DNA of 64,000 nucleotides, taken from Verticillium longisporum. Lineage: Eukaryota; Ascomycota; Sordariomycetes; Glomerellales; Plectosphaerellaceae. This document shows positions 19,197 to 30,554 of this stretch, piece by piece. The translations under genes were made by a program, and so were the position numbers. A model generated the notes under the pieces. That model worked only from the letters and a program-made list of their open reading frames with translations. It made no database searches and was not told the origin of the DNA. Each line of letters begins with the position of its first letter. Position 1 is the first letter of the stretch. The stretch lies in assembly GCA_019188255.1 (NCBI GenBank), contig JAETXT010000003.1:3348001-3412000 (forward strand), written 5' to 3'.

Positions 19197-20315
19197 ATGG
19201 AAATTCGTCACAATGGATATCAAGACTTACTCGAATCTATCGAGCAATCCCACGCCTCCTTTATGGATAGGCTCCGACACGTCCACGGCCATCTCGCCGA
19301 GCGAACCGTGACCCCCGGCCAGACTGTGACACTAGGAGCTTTCGACCTCCCTGTGCCGAATCTCGCTCTCTGGTCGACCAGCGGTGGATTCCATGGGATG
19401 AATCCAATCCAGTCGGCACCGACTGTCACTCCCGCTGAAGTCCAGCAGTTCCAGAGACAAAAGGCCAAGCGCCGACCTCAGGAGACAGGCTCGAAGCGTC
19501 AATCGCCCCTCGAGCCCCTCCCATGTCACTCCTCTCCATGTCGCGAGGAGCGACGTGTCTCTGACCTTGCAATTCGTCCACGATTCGTGTTCGCTATCCT
19601 GACCTTGATGCAGAATCTGGTATGTTACGGCTGAGATTCAGCAAAGCAACCCAGAATTCTAACTGACCCCTTCCAGCAGCAGCAGCAGCAGCAGATTCAT
19701 GCTCAACGGAGAAGCCCTGTGCTGGTAAGCGAAGCGTTGGAACAATTCCATCAGCTTCGTCAACAGTGGACAGAACATGCGCTCATTACATGCCTCGGCA
19801 CGAGCAGCCTCGTTCTTGATCCCGCCCAGCTCATTGGCTCCGCCAAAGGAGAGCGCAAGCTCTATACTGATATGCAGAATTTCCAGCAGTCTCAGGATGT
19901 CCTCGAGAATCACGACATCATGTTACCGCACAACGAGACGGACGACGGCGCCTTCGATACATCGACAGGCACCATGACTTGCGAGTATATCAATCAGATT
20001 CAACCTGATGATACACAGCCCGTCTCGACCCGAGATAACAAATTCGTTGTTTTCTCTGGGCCCGAATTGATCGAGCGCTTGCGCCTCAATCAACAATCCG
20101 GCAATCTCTTGCCACTGCCCCTGGTTGTCGCCATGGCCGATGTAGTCGCCGCCTACGCCGGCTATTGCTCCATGACTGCCAACGTCGTCTCGACATTGGC
20201 TGGCATGAACGGCAAGGACAGTTGCTTCTCGAAGCAAATGAACTTGGCAGAGTACGATTGTGGGAAGACAGCCAGCTGGCGGTTGATCCCCACGACGTTG
20301 CCTCTCTTTGGCTGA
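19197..20315 (+). CDS. Uncharacterised protein with Gln-rich junction (spliced model)
   Basis: I do not recognise this gene. A clean intron at 19620-19676 (GTATGT donor, CTAAC/CTGAC branch, CAG acceptor, 57 nt) joins two frames in phase 0 and gives 353 residues from the ATG at 19197. The frame is open upstream and an additional 5' exon is possible, so the start is uncertain. The second exon opens with six Gln codons. The C-terminal part has a hydrophobic run (LPLPLVVAMADVVAAYAGY) and scattered cysteines near the end, but no complete domain I can name. The C2H2 gene lies downstream on the same strand, about 220 nt away. Function unknown. Confidence 0.45.
19674..19694 (+). repeat. (CAG)7 at an intron-exon boundary
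   Basis: Seven CAG units begin with the acceptor AG of the 19620-19676 intron. Every unit is also a possible NAG acceptor, so alternative acceptor use would change the number of glutamines without changing frame. Confidence 0.8.
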
Positions 20316-20532
20316 CGAGTTGTTGCGACTCTTCTGGTATTTGACTGTTGGTTGACAAGTGACCTGAGTACGTCGTAAAACTTCTCGTCTGGACATCTAA
20401 ACAAGGTGTCTTGAGCCTCGCTACCACAACCAAACCAACGCTATCAAACCAAACGAATCACACAGCAATCAGCACAGAGACGGAACTTCAGAGCAGCAAA
20501 CACTACTCTAATTTCCAAGCAACAACAACAAC

Positions 20533-21488
20533 ATGGCTTTCGCATCTCCCAGCGGAAGCAGCAACGACTACTTTTACGAGGTGGACGACAATACCGCCAC
20601 CATGGACGGACACGGCGCATGGGCGGCGTCAGGCGCAGGCCTGCCCGTCCATGACTTCCTTCATGGCATGTCCGCTTTCGAATCCCCACTGTCTGAGATC
20701 CTGGAGGGCGACTTCAGCGACGACATCGAGTTCGACGCTTTCATCGAAAAGGAGCTGGCCAAGGGCTACGGACTAGAGGTGTTTCCCTCAAACGCCAACA
20801 TGGGCGACCTGTGTGCTTTCGACTTCAACACACCCGTCGTTCCTACCCCTGACTTCAACGACCCCCTCCTCTTCCCGATCGTCGACGACAGCCAGGCACT
20901 CGGCTACTCGTCCTTTGACTTTGATCTCCCCGCAACCGAGTCATTCTTCGCCCCTCTCAGCATTGGCGATGCATCACCGTACACGAACTCACCCTTCACC
21001 CACTCCGCCAACTCGGCTTCCCCTTTACGACGTCGCCCGACTCTACCACCGAGTCGGACACTTCTGGTCACGCGTACGCCTGCACGGCCGACGGCTGCTT
21101 CAAGACATTCAAGAAAGAAAGTCAACTCAAGTATGTAACCCCATCTCTCCCCTTCGCGTGCCACCCCTGTACACCAGCTCCCCTTCTCGTGAGAATCCCG
21201 CTGACCGTTCGTCCCAGGCAGCACCAGCGCGTCCACAAGAAGTCTCTCACCTGCCCGCACTGCCCGAGCGCGCCCAAGTTCGCCCAGGTGCGCGACCTCG
21301 AGCGCCACCTGCAGGTCCGCCACAAGGACGTCGCCGCCCGCGACAACGTCCGCTCCGAGACGCGCCAGTGTCCCTTCGAGGGCTGCGCGCACCGCGGCCG
21401 GCGCGACAACGTGTCGAGGCATTTCAAGAGCAAGCACGGCGGGAAGCTGATGTGGAGGAAGGGGGTGCCGACGGTCCTCGCCGTCTAG
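20533..21488 (+). CDS. C2H2 zinc-finger transcription factor with apparent 1-nt frameshift
   Basis: The ATG at 20533 opens an acidic, Asp/Phe/Ser-rich N-terminus with no recognised domain (about 165 codons). Three C2H2-type fingers are encoded downstream: CTADGC...H-x3-H, CPHC...H-x4-H and CPFEGC...H-x4-H. Finger 1 is split by an intron at 21131-21217 (GTATGT donor, CAG acceptor, 87 nt), which joins cleanly through a Lys codon. The fingers are in a different frame from the N-terminus: the shift falls at about 21018-21026 in a TCCCCTTT run, after which the finger frame reads a plausible Ser/Thr/Asp-rich linker. I found no phase-compatible intron that explains it, so a one-base sequencing or assembly deletion, or a real mutation, is likely. 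Role: probably a DNA-binding regulator; targets unknown. Confidence 0.75.
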
Positions 21489-22791
21489 GATTTGGTTTTT
21501 TTTTTCCTTGGTCCTTGTCATGGGAAAAGAAGCGAGGCGTTTCTGCTTGATTTTTTGTTTGCTTTTTTGTAACGATGTCCGGTCTAGAGTAAGGACAATA
21601 GACTCGTCACTGCACTCGTCCCAAAATGCGTGATGTTCCAAGTGAATTCTTTGAAAGTTGATGCCTCCTGTCATGCTCACGTGAAGAAACTTGTACGCCA
21701 AAGCCGCGGATGGCCGGAATACTCTCCGTTATCTAGGCAGATCAACAAGAAGCGGCACTAGCTCATAAGCGGCTGGAGGTGCATACACCCAGTCCTCGCA
21801 GTGAAGGGTCAGCAGACCGAATACTCGGACATACCAACAGGGCCATGCACGACGCTCATCTCATCATCGCAGACGAAACCAATCCGTCCACAAGTCATTC
21901 CCTCTCCGCATGATAGCAAACCAAAGTCCATCCGGGTTGCGTGCTGCACGCACACACAACTCTTAACCGTCCCGAATCCGCGCATCGGCTGAACCCCCCT
22001 CAGCGGGAAATCGGCCCCACAAGACCGGACCAACGCCGTGTCTCGCTCGCCAACCACCGCAGCCCGCCACAACCCCCTCCCCCTCCCCCTCCATGCCACG
22101 CCGTGCGTGCGCGTGCATGCAATGCCACCCAACGGCCGGCCGGCGGGCCACGACAGTGCTGCCTGCGGCCCGCAGCCTCGGATCAGTCACCACTCCTCCG
22201 CTGCTGGCCCTTCCCTCTCTCTTCTTCCGCCCCACCTCCATCGGGTCGGGGGCGACAGCTCGGTCTGAAAAACTTTGATCGTATTTCGCAATTTGTGACG
22301 GGCGAGTCGGGGAGTTTTACGCCACATTTCTCTTCACGAATGGCTTGGTGGGACGACGGTTGGGTCGCACACACTGTGGACGTGGCATGAGTTTGCGAGG
22401 GTCAGTTTCTCGTATCAGGCAGACGGGCAGAGAGACGATTTGGATTCACTTGATGAGTTTGAAGCGCAGAAGGCTCGGAAACCACTGTGTTATTGTTTCA
22501 TTGCATGTATATAGTGTCAAAAAAATCAATTTATCAACGCAGCTTGCATGCGAGGCTGGCTCCACATCGCATCGGTTCCTCCCCCTTGGAGCATGCGGCA
22601 AGGTGACTTTGGTCCACCTCAGACATGATATCTTTTCCCCTCGGTATTGACTGTGAGCCTCTCAGATTACTGGCAGAAGCTTTGGCGAGATGATCACGAA
22701 TTTTGTCGGAGAAGGCTGATGGTGTCAGAGCGTCGTGGCCATGATTGCTTAGTGCTGGGAGCGGTTAGATTAAGCAAGAGGATTGAGGCAG
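21489..22791. other. Intergenic region
   Basis: A T-rich 3' flank follows the zinc-finger gene (about 21500-21570), and a pyrimidine tract of CCCCCT units lies at about 22075-22093. The open frames here look random, with no domain or codon pattern. I see no supportable gene. Confidence 0.5.
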
Positions 22792-22936
22792 TCAGAAGCC
22801 TACGTCGCACGAGGTGCAGGCGCACGACGAGCAAGAGCCGGCGCAGTTGGTGGAGCAAGAGGAGCAAGAGCTGGTCACTGTCAGTCCGAGAGCACCCGCC
22901 TGCGGGCTACTCGGGGGCAACTCACCAGGGAGCCAT
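22792..22936 (-). CDS. Metallothionein-like 29-residue Cys-rich protein, two exons
   Basis: Exon 1 (22926-22936, ATGGCTCCCTG) and exon 2 (22792-22870) flank a 55-nt intron (22871-22925; GTGAGT donor, CTGAC near the acceptor, CAG acceptor). The junction completes a Cys codon. The product is 29 residues with 8 cysteines at 4, 6, 9, 13, 17, 20, 22 and 25, spaced C-x-C and C-x-x-C and separated mostly by Ser, Ala, Thr and Gly, with no aromatic residue before the final Phe. This is the pattern of small fungal metallothioneins, which bind Cu(I) or Zn(II) in thiolate clusters in the cytosol. A strong TATA box lies 117 nt upstream of the ATG, as in highly inducible genes. The gene is too short for ordinary ORF calling. 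The metal is not determined. Confidence 0.82.
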
Positions 22937-25775
22937 TGTGATTGTTGGTGTTCGAAGAACTGAAAAAAGCTTGGTGTGTGTTGTGTTTGTTGTGTTGGAG
23001 TGTCTGGTGCTGGTGAGATGGATATCCCAAAACAGGACCACCTTTGGCGCCCCTTTTATACCTGAAGGATGCTCAAGATGACCCCCATGTGACTGGGGCC
23101 AAGTTCACCAGGCACGAGTACAACGGCACGGAGCGAAATGTGATGAGTGTCGGAGCTTCACGACCACACGCGTGTCGCCCCCGACAGACATCCGCAATCT
23201 CAGAAGCTATCGATAAGTGGTGGCTCATGATTCGACAACCTCGCGAGGTCTCGAGCGGGGTTTGCGGCGTCTCCCCTTGGAGTGGAAGCACATGCAGGGC
23301 ACCCATATCGGGACAACACCTTAGGGGGGACCAAGGCTCGTGATTGGCGCCGAGACATGGAAGGCCAACCATGTGAGCAGGCTTGGCCACACGGCAGCCC
23401 ACGCAAAACATGCGATACAGGCAAGGCGTGGCCTTGTCTTTGATGAATGGCGTGGGTGAATAGGAGATCGTCACGGGTGGGACCATGCGGCGTGGGAGGT
23501 CAGTCCACACATCGGTTGACAGCGCGGGCGAACCGCGTGGGGACGGGGGCATAGGCTGCGTCCGTGAATGGTAGTGCGCGAGCTACCGTGACGCTGTGAT
23601 GGGGATGTGCTGAGCTCCTTGATGGAGTGAGGCGTGAGTTGGCAGGCAAGCGTGGTTCCAAATGAGGCATGCATGCATGACCTGCATGGAGGAGGCCTAA
23701 AGGGAGGGGCCGAGTCCACAGGCTGTTGGATGAGACGGCATAGCCTGTGATGCGCGCGTGGGCACACGGCAGGATGATAGGCAAGGCACGTACGCCTGTG
23801 GACGCGAAAGGCGGTTGGCGCGGGTGAGAAAGATATTCACATCCCACTCCGAAGGCCTCAGCTGACCCGAGTGCCCGACTCAGGCAACGCTAGTTGTTGG
23901 GGGTCATGCCTCGGTGAAGCCTGAGCCATGGGGCAGACTTTGACCATAGCGAATGAGAGCTCTGGTCGGAAAGAAACTCGGAAGAGAAGACGGCAAAGCC
24001 TTACGAGATGTTGTGACTCGAAGGCTTTGATGTGTCAGAGGAAGAAGATTGTACACGAAGTCGGGAAACTCAGGACGTGACAATGGATGACGAGGGAGTA
24101 ACGAGAGAAAGAGAAGGATGATTCGAGTTGTGAAGCAGCTCAATAGAAAGGACACTGTATGCTCGTCAACGCGCCACTTGGCTGAAAAGAAAAATCATCG
24201 CGTTCTCCTTGTCAACCTATTGATCCCTCTGTTGGGCGTGGTCTTCCATGGGATGTGGTGTTGGAACTGCCGCTGACTGCCGCTGATTTTGTCAAGTCCC
24301 AGAACTGGCGAGGACGGACGAGGTAGCATCATCCCGCGCGGGGGTGAAATCCTGAGCAAAGAGCGAGAAACACCATGGGCGGAGAAAAGAGAGGTCAAGT
24401 CACGCCTGCGCGATGATGGTTGTCGACGGCGTCCATTTTATAGCCCCCTTGGTGAATGCGTCACCCCTCAATGGGACAGGATGGCCTCATTCCGAACACT
24501 GGTGGTTATCGCGGTCGAGCCCGAAATGAAGGCAGCCAGAAGCGTCGAGAACACTGTAGAGCTGCTGACCGCCCGCGAGAGCTGGCTACTCGTCACTGGT
24601 TTTACTGATGAATGCCCAACCTTCGAGCCATCAAGGTTGCCCATCAGGGTTCTCGCAATGGGCGCTTATCTACCGGCCATCAAGGTTCTCCAGGAATGAA
24701 ATCACGGGACTTGAGCGTGACGTGAGTCTCTTCTATCTCAGCTATATGCCAAAAGTCGTTTTGAAGCTCTTGCTGATCATGATGGAATATGAACGAAATG
24801 GATGCAGAAATCTCTTATTCATTTTGGTTGTCCACTGTAGTTCAATCGACGAGCCCCTATATGGTGGCGTATATCCCTCATACCAAGCATGCGACACAAA
24901 CCCCACCATCAAGCGCGTAACTGCATCACTTCGGAATAACGCGCAAAAGAGTATATGTCAAGTTTCAGGAAGAACCCTAGCCGAGCTAAAGCTTCGTTTG
25001 TACAGACTAGACAGGCACAATACGATATACCCCATCACAGACATCTAGCCCGTCATACCGACTATACACTTCGCCGTTCAATCACGACCGAGGAACATTG
25101 CTAACCATGCATACGGAAGCAGGAATATACCCCACCGAAGGCAATAGGCAGCATTTATGCCGCATTACAATCTTGTCTTCGCGACCGGGTGCAAACTATC
25201 TCAAAGGGCGTACTTCGTCAAGTCTCGCCAACGCCGCTGCCAAGATACGCGGCTTGCCTAGCTGGTTACTTGTCAAAGAGGAACGGACTGCAAAGTGGTC
25301 CTTGTGCTATCCTTTCAAACATGATACAGCCGGGTTCGAAATCGGTGTTCGGTTCCCCCATTCTTCGACTGTTGCTGAGAAAAGAGCGATTGACGCTGAA
25401 ATTGTAGGCAGATGTGGGCTCGCTGAGATAAAGGCATCAGATTTCTGTGGATATGCACCTAGTGATTGATGGCTTGATGACATTTTATTCTCGAGCCTCC
25501 CACACAACCGGAGTGAAATCATACTAACCACTTCCCTCCACAGAAATGTCGGTCATGCCAAACTTACGCGCCAGCAGAGGCGTAGCCAGGGATACAAACA
25601 TTAGTAGCTACACTAAATTCAAAAACACGTCACTTCCTTGAGTATGGTTTAAAAGCGATAAAGTCGACTGAGACGCGTTTTTATTTTCTAGAGATAGCGG
25701 TTACACTCATTATAAAAACTGGGCACTGCTAGTCATTCCAGAGGGGACATCCGTGGCGAGAGGATACCTATTGAT
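22937..25775. other. Long intergenic region upstream of the metallothionein gene
   Basis: The first part is the metallothionein promoter. A second TATA-like element (TATAAAAT, minus strand, 24435-24442) has no ORF downstream that I can support and could serve an unknown or non-coding transcript. Sequence becomes AT-richer from about 24700 to the NLR gene. No transposon ends or recognisable coding relics were found. Confidence 0.45.
23053..23060 (-). promoter_or_regulatory. TATA box of metallothionein gene
   Basis: TATAAAAG on the minus strand, 117 nt upstream of the metallothionein ATG, consistent with a 5' UTR of about 90 nt. Confidence 0.65.
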
Positions 25776-28700
25776 TCAAGACGTGGAATGGGTAAAAGAC
25801 TTTCGCCGTAAACGCTTATTCGGTATCTCTGCTGGGGGGGTAGAAGCGACCCGTTTTCGAGAGGATGGGTGAGCTATGCGCTGTTGCAGGACTCTTTCAG
25901 CGTCGTAATGACCTCTGACTGAGGCAGCATTTAGAGCGTTACCGTAGTGGCCGCCCTGGGCGTTAGTATCCGCCCCCTTCTCTAAGAGAAGCCGTATAAC
26001 CTCGATATAGCCTCCGGATGAGGCGGCCTGTAGGGCGTTGCCGTGATAGCCGCCCTGGGCATTAACATCCGCCCCCTTCTCTAAGAGAAGCCGTATAACC
26101 TCGATATAGCCTTTGGTTGAGGCGGTCTGTAGGGCGTTGCCGTAATAGCCGCCCTGGGCATTAACATCCGCCCCCTTCTCTAAGAGAAGCCGTATAACCT
26201 CGATACAGCCTCTGTATGAGGCGGCCTGTAGGGCTTCGCCGTGATAGCTGCTATGGGCATTAATATCTGCCCCCTTCTCCAAGAGAAGCCGTGTAATCTC
26301 GATATAACCACTCATAGAGGCGATCTGTAGAGCGTTACAATCATTATCGCTGCTCCATGAATTAATATCCGCCCCCTTCTCTAAGAGGAGCTGTATAACC
26401 TCGATATTGCCGTTAGCTGAGGCAATCTGTAGGGCATTATAGCCTTTGCCGCCGCTCCAGGCATGAATATCCGCCCCCTTCTCTAAGAGGAGCTGTATAA
26501 CCTCAATATGGCCAATAGCTGAGGCGAGCTGTAGGGGATTGCCTTCTTTGCTGTCTATGGCGTTTATATCTGCCCCCTTCTCTAAGAGGAGCCGTATAAC
26601 CTCAATATGGCCACTAGCTGAGGCGGCCTGTAGAGCGTCATTGTAGTCGCCGCCCCGAGCATTAATGTCCGCCCCCTTCTCTAAAAGGAGCCGTATAACC
26701 TCAATATGGCCGTTAATTGAGGCGAGCTGTAGGGCGTTACTATCGTTATCGCTACCCCGGGCGTCAACATCCGCCCCCTTCTCTAAAAGGAGCCGTATAA
26801 CCTCAATATGGCCACTAGCTGAGGCGGCCTGTAGAGCTTCATCGTAGTCACCGCCCTGGGCATTAATGTCCGTCCCTTTGTAAGCTAGCTCTTGTGCCAC
26901 CCTGAGGAGTCCGTATAGACAGGCGTAGTAGAATCTTGGTCTTCTTAGCAGCTGTCGATCATTTGGCTGTCCTTGGGTGCCCCCATACAAGTGAAGCCAG
27001 CGATCAAAAGTCTCCTCGTCATTCAAGAACCTCGATATTGCTCGGAGTATATCTTCAGAACTCTCGGCTGAAGCACCATGCTCTGTCCACATTCTTGCGG
27101 CTAACCGAGCAAAATGAAACTTTTGCTTGATTTCTTCGTGGCTGCCCGTGATATCGGTGAGGTAAGTCAGGCACGTCCTCGTGATGATAACGCTAGCCCT
27201 CAGTCGATGGAACTCGCCTTGATTAAGAAGAAACTCTTTGACAGAGAAATGGGCAAGGTGTAGCTCCCTCCTTATGTTGCCGTTGTATTCCGTGACCTCC
27301 ACGATGGAGGTCAAGCCGGGTAAGGACTGGAGGAGATGATTATCCCGGAAAACCCGACCCTCGATAGTAAAACATGGTGACGTCGCTTCGGTGTCCGTCG
27401 CAATGATATCCACTGCCTCCGGTACCGTCAGGGGCCGTGAAGAATGGACCAGAAACTGCAAGAGGCGGATGGCGCTATTCTTGCCTTCTTTTGGAATACC
27501 GTGTAGCATGCATTCATACGTTTCGTTCAAATCCTGGGGTAGATGACCCAGCGCGTCTTTGAGTTCCTTGGGACTTGGGCACCTCGCAAGACTGTCCAAC
27601 TGACAGGCTGCCCATCTAAACCTATCGAGGGGGTCAGTGCTCTTTCCAGGCACAGGTCAAAGTAGAAACGCACATGCCATCGGCTCCGCCGCCAACTTTG
27701 CTCTGTATCCGACTGAGAAGATCATGCGACAGCCGCATGTCAATGAATTCTCGTCGGAGGGAGAGTGCCGCTGAGACGTAGAAGCCAATGTCGTCGTTCT
27801 GAGTATGTTTGTTCAAGCGCAGGTCGTTGTTCCTGCCTATCGCCTCGGGCACTTCCTTCAAGAATTCGGCCTCAGGCCGACTAGTGCAAATCAGCTGGAC
27901 GTGACCCAGGTCTGATCCAGAAGCGATGTTCTTGATCCATAGGAGAAGGTCACTCCTCGTCGTCGACTCGTCCAAGGCGTCGAGAACAACAGAGACCTTT
28001 TTCTGGACTCTGAGCATATTATTCACAACATCCTTAAGCGTCTTCGTAGCAGGCTGTTGGTGGCCACGCCGGTGTGCCTGGAATGATGCGTCGAGAACCG
28101 ATGATCCTGTCTCACTTTGATAGAGCTGGAAGGCAAGCGACCGCAGCATGCCGTCCACGGTCTGCTTCGTCGTATCGCTGAAGTCGAAGAAGAAGCTGAT
28201 GAGAAGCCGATCATTAGCTGCCGTAACGTGGTCTAGCACCGTCGTGCTGAGAACTGTCTTGCCACATCCTGCGAGGCCATGTAGCCATAGATGCCGACAC
28301 GACCCCGAGGACCATGACTGAAAGGCGGGATGAGCCAAGAGCCACATGCCGGTCCCTTCATGTCGGAGCGTTCTCGCGTGGTTGGCGTTTGTGGATGCGT
28401 CGGGCGGGTGCAGCCATCGCTCTATCTTGTCGGTATGAGTGCTGGATTTAATGTGGTCAACCGTTGTCTTTGTCGCGTTTATCGTATGCCCCACGAGGTC
28501 GAGTTTTTGGTCAACTACGAACCGTCAAAGCATGTCCAAATTCATAAAAACTTGCAGGCTAACTTCTACAATATGGTAAAGTGGTGGACTAACCCGACTG
28601 CATCACCTCCAGCGCCCGCTTGGTCTCCTGAACCTCGACGGCCGGGACATAGGCGAGGAGCTCCTTGGCATACGCAGCGGCAGTGGCTGATGCGTACCGT

Positions 28701-29620
28701 TGCCACTGATCGTTCTTGTGAGCATCAACGTAATCACAGATGCCCCGGATCACAAGACAGGGGAACGAGTTCATCAGGCCGGCCGCTTCCATCTCGAAAC
28801 AGAGGCAGTTTTCGCCAACCTCATTAACGATCCGGTCGCGCTCTGCTGCATCTTTGATGAGAGTGTTACCCGATGCGATAATGCCGTAGTAGATCTCGGG
28901 ATCTGTCGTGTCGCGAGCGTCTCGTAGGACCTCGCCAGCTTTGTCGCAATCCCGACAGTCCGACCCAGATGTATGGGCGCAGGAGGCCTGGAACAGCCGG
29001 TCGTTCTCGGAGCCTTGATGGGCGTAGCCAGGGTTTCTGTTAGTCTTCTTGCCCATCTTGGGGTACTTCTCCAGCATGTTTTGTAGATGGTAAGAAACCT
29101 TGGAGTCATCGCGCTCGTGTACTGCCTGGATCTTGGAAAGCGCATGGAGTAGAACTGTCGGAGGCTTTCCGAGTAAGCCTGTGCGTTCGCGCTTGCCACC
29201 AGTCTTTGCCTTGATCAAGTCGTGCTGGCATACCCCACCCATTGTCCCACCCGGCTGGCTGACCACAATGTCGCCCAGGCGGATGTCTTGGTTATTGTCC
29301 GTCGGTCGAGCAATACCGCCGCCTATTCCCACTAAGAGGCCAATGCGGATGGACGGTAGAGAGGCAAGGAGGCTCGAGGCAGTCATCGCCGCCATTGAAG
29401 TCCCGTATGACCCGGCTTCGAGTGAGGCAATGACAACGTTGTGCTCTCCCAGCCGACCCCATGTATAAATGTTTTGGTCGGTCTGGTGCTTGGTGAAGTT
29501 GGTCGGAGGGGCATGAGTCTCGTCGAGCATAATCTCTGCGGCAGCCCGTTCGATCGGCAGGGCAGCGATCCAGGCGATCGTGTAGAAGTCAGAGTTGTCA
29601 AGAGCCGTACGGGATGTCAT
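25776..29620 (-). CDS. NLR (STAND) protein: PNP_UDP-NACHT-ankyrin repeats
   Basis: Three exons give 1237 residues: 28594-29620, 27674-28514 and 25776-27621. Intron 1 (28515-28593) has a GTTAGT donor and TTGAC branch; intron 2 (27622-27673) has GTGCGT, CACTGAC and TAG. Both join in phase. Exon 1 is a purine nucleoside phosphorylase-like domain (GIGGGIARP, FEMEAAGLMN, RGICDYVDAHK). Exon 2 carries NACHT with Walker A GLAGCGKT (about residue 420) and a Walker B-like VSVVLDALDE (about 515). Exon 3 has the winged-helix-like region (FRWAACQLDSL) and about ten ankyrin repeats (about 870-1215). In fungi this architecture belongs to NLR-like receptors linked to non-self recognition and programmed cell death: the N-terminal domain is the effector, NACHT the switch and the repeats the sensor. 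Ligand unknown. Confidence 0.92.
25890..26880 (-). repeat. Tandem ankyrin-coding repeats, about 99-nt units
   Basis: About ten units of 33 codons, several nearly identical over long stretches (recurring EVIRLLLEKGAD block, with recurring plus-strand CCCCCTTCTCTAAGAG). Differences cluster at the start of each unit, around the loop positions that ankyrins use for binding. Confidence 0.9.
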
Positions 29621-30554
29621 CGTGTAGGGAGCCTTGCGATGCGATTATTGGTATTCAAGGGATGGTGTCGTGGTGCTCGTTGGGACGACTGCGAAGAAAT
29701 CGGGGTTTTTCTGGACGGGTCAGAGTCAGCAACGGGAGTATGCCATCGCCTATTGAAGAGGAAGGCTCTTTGTAGTCTTATAGGAAACATGGCTGGGAAG
29801 GCAACCAGGCTCCAGCGACGTCGAGCCTGTGTCACCTCGTGTGTATTAAACTAATGCACCTATTCACACGTAGATGTACATAATTGGTCCAAAGTGAGGC
29901 CGGCGAGGGCTTGGATCAGGCTCTCGCTGCAGAACTTGGACCAGGCTCTCGCTGTGGAGGCTTGGCGACCTGTACGCCCGGCGTTTATGTATAGAATCTT
30001 TACTTAGTTCACTCCGTCAGTATGCTTAAAATAGGCGTATGGGACCCATTATCTAAGTATAGTTCACTGAACTGCCCTCGATGTCGTGGTTGGCCTATCG
30101 CAAACAGCGTGTGCGGACGATGTTCCTCTGGCCTTCACGGGGCCGGCGGCGTCAAGCGTTACCAGACTGCAAGTGCTGACCACTGCTAGTAGGACGCCCT
30201 GGACGAAGAGTCCCAAACAGGTTTCAGATGTCAATATCACATAACAAGCAAACAAAATCAGAGGCGGCATGTTCAAATTATGTCCCTAATCTATGTCACA
30301 TATGGAAGATGTCTGTACAGGGTCTCCTATGTCCACCAACTCACGTCCCCGGAGAAGAAATTGTTCGTGCAAGAATAAGAGATGCTGGTCCATCAGGCAA
30401 CCCAGCCAAGTCATTGTCGTTCATCCAGCCCCGCAAGGTGCCGAGGCCAGGTAATCATTTCCTCTCTCTCTCTCTCTCTGTTTCTGTCTCTTTTTGTTAT
30501 GATGTCATGCCACAAACCGGGAAAAGGCGGGGGCAAAGCAGAAGCTCCCCCTTC
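29621..30554. other. Intergenic region
   Basis: It holds an imperfect direct repeat (about 29910-29930 and 29935-29955, a CTTGGA(T/C)CAGG core) and a CT microsatellite at about 30461-30480. No gene is supported. Confidence 0.5.

Noticed and set aside
20904..21701. 265-codon minus-strand frame
   Set aside because: It is the shadow of the zinc-finger gene on the opposite strand.
29905..29960. Imperfect direct repeat as a transposon footprint or attachment site
   Set aside because: Only about 21 nt and no terminal inverted repeats, target duplication or coding relic nearby.
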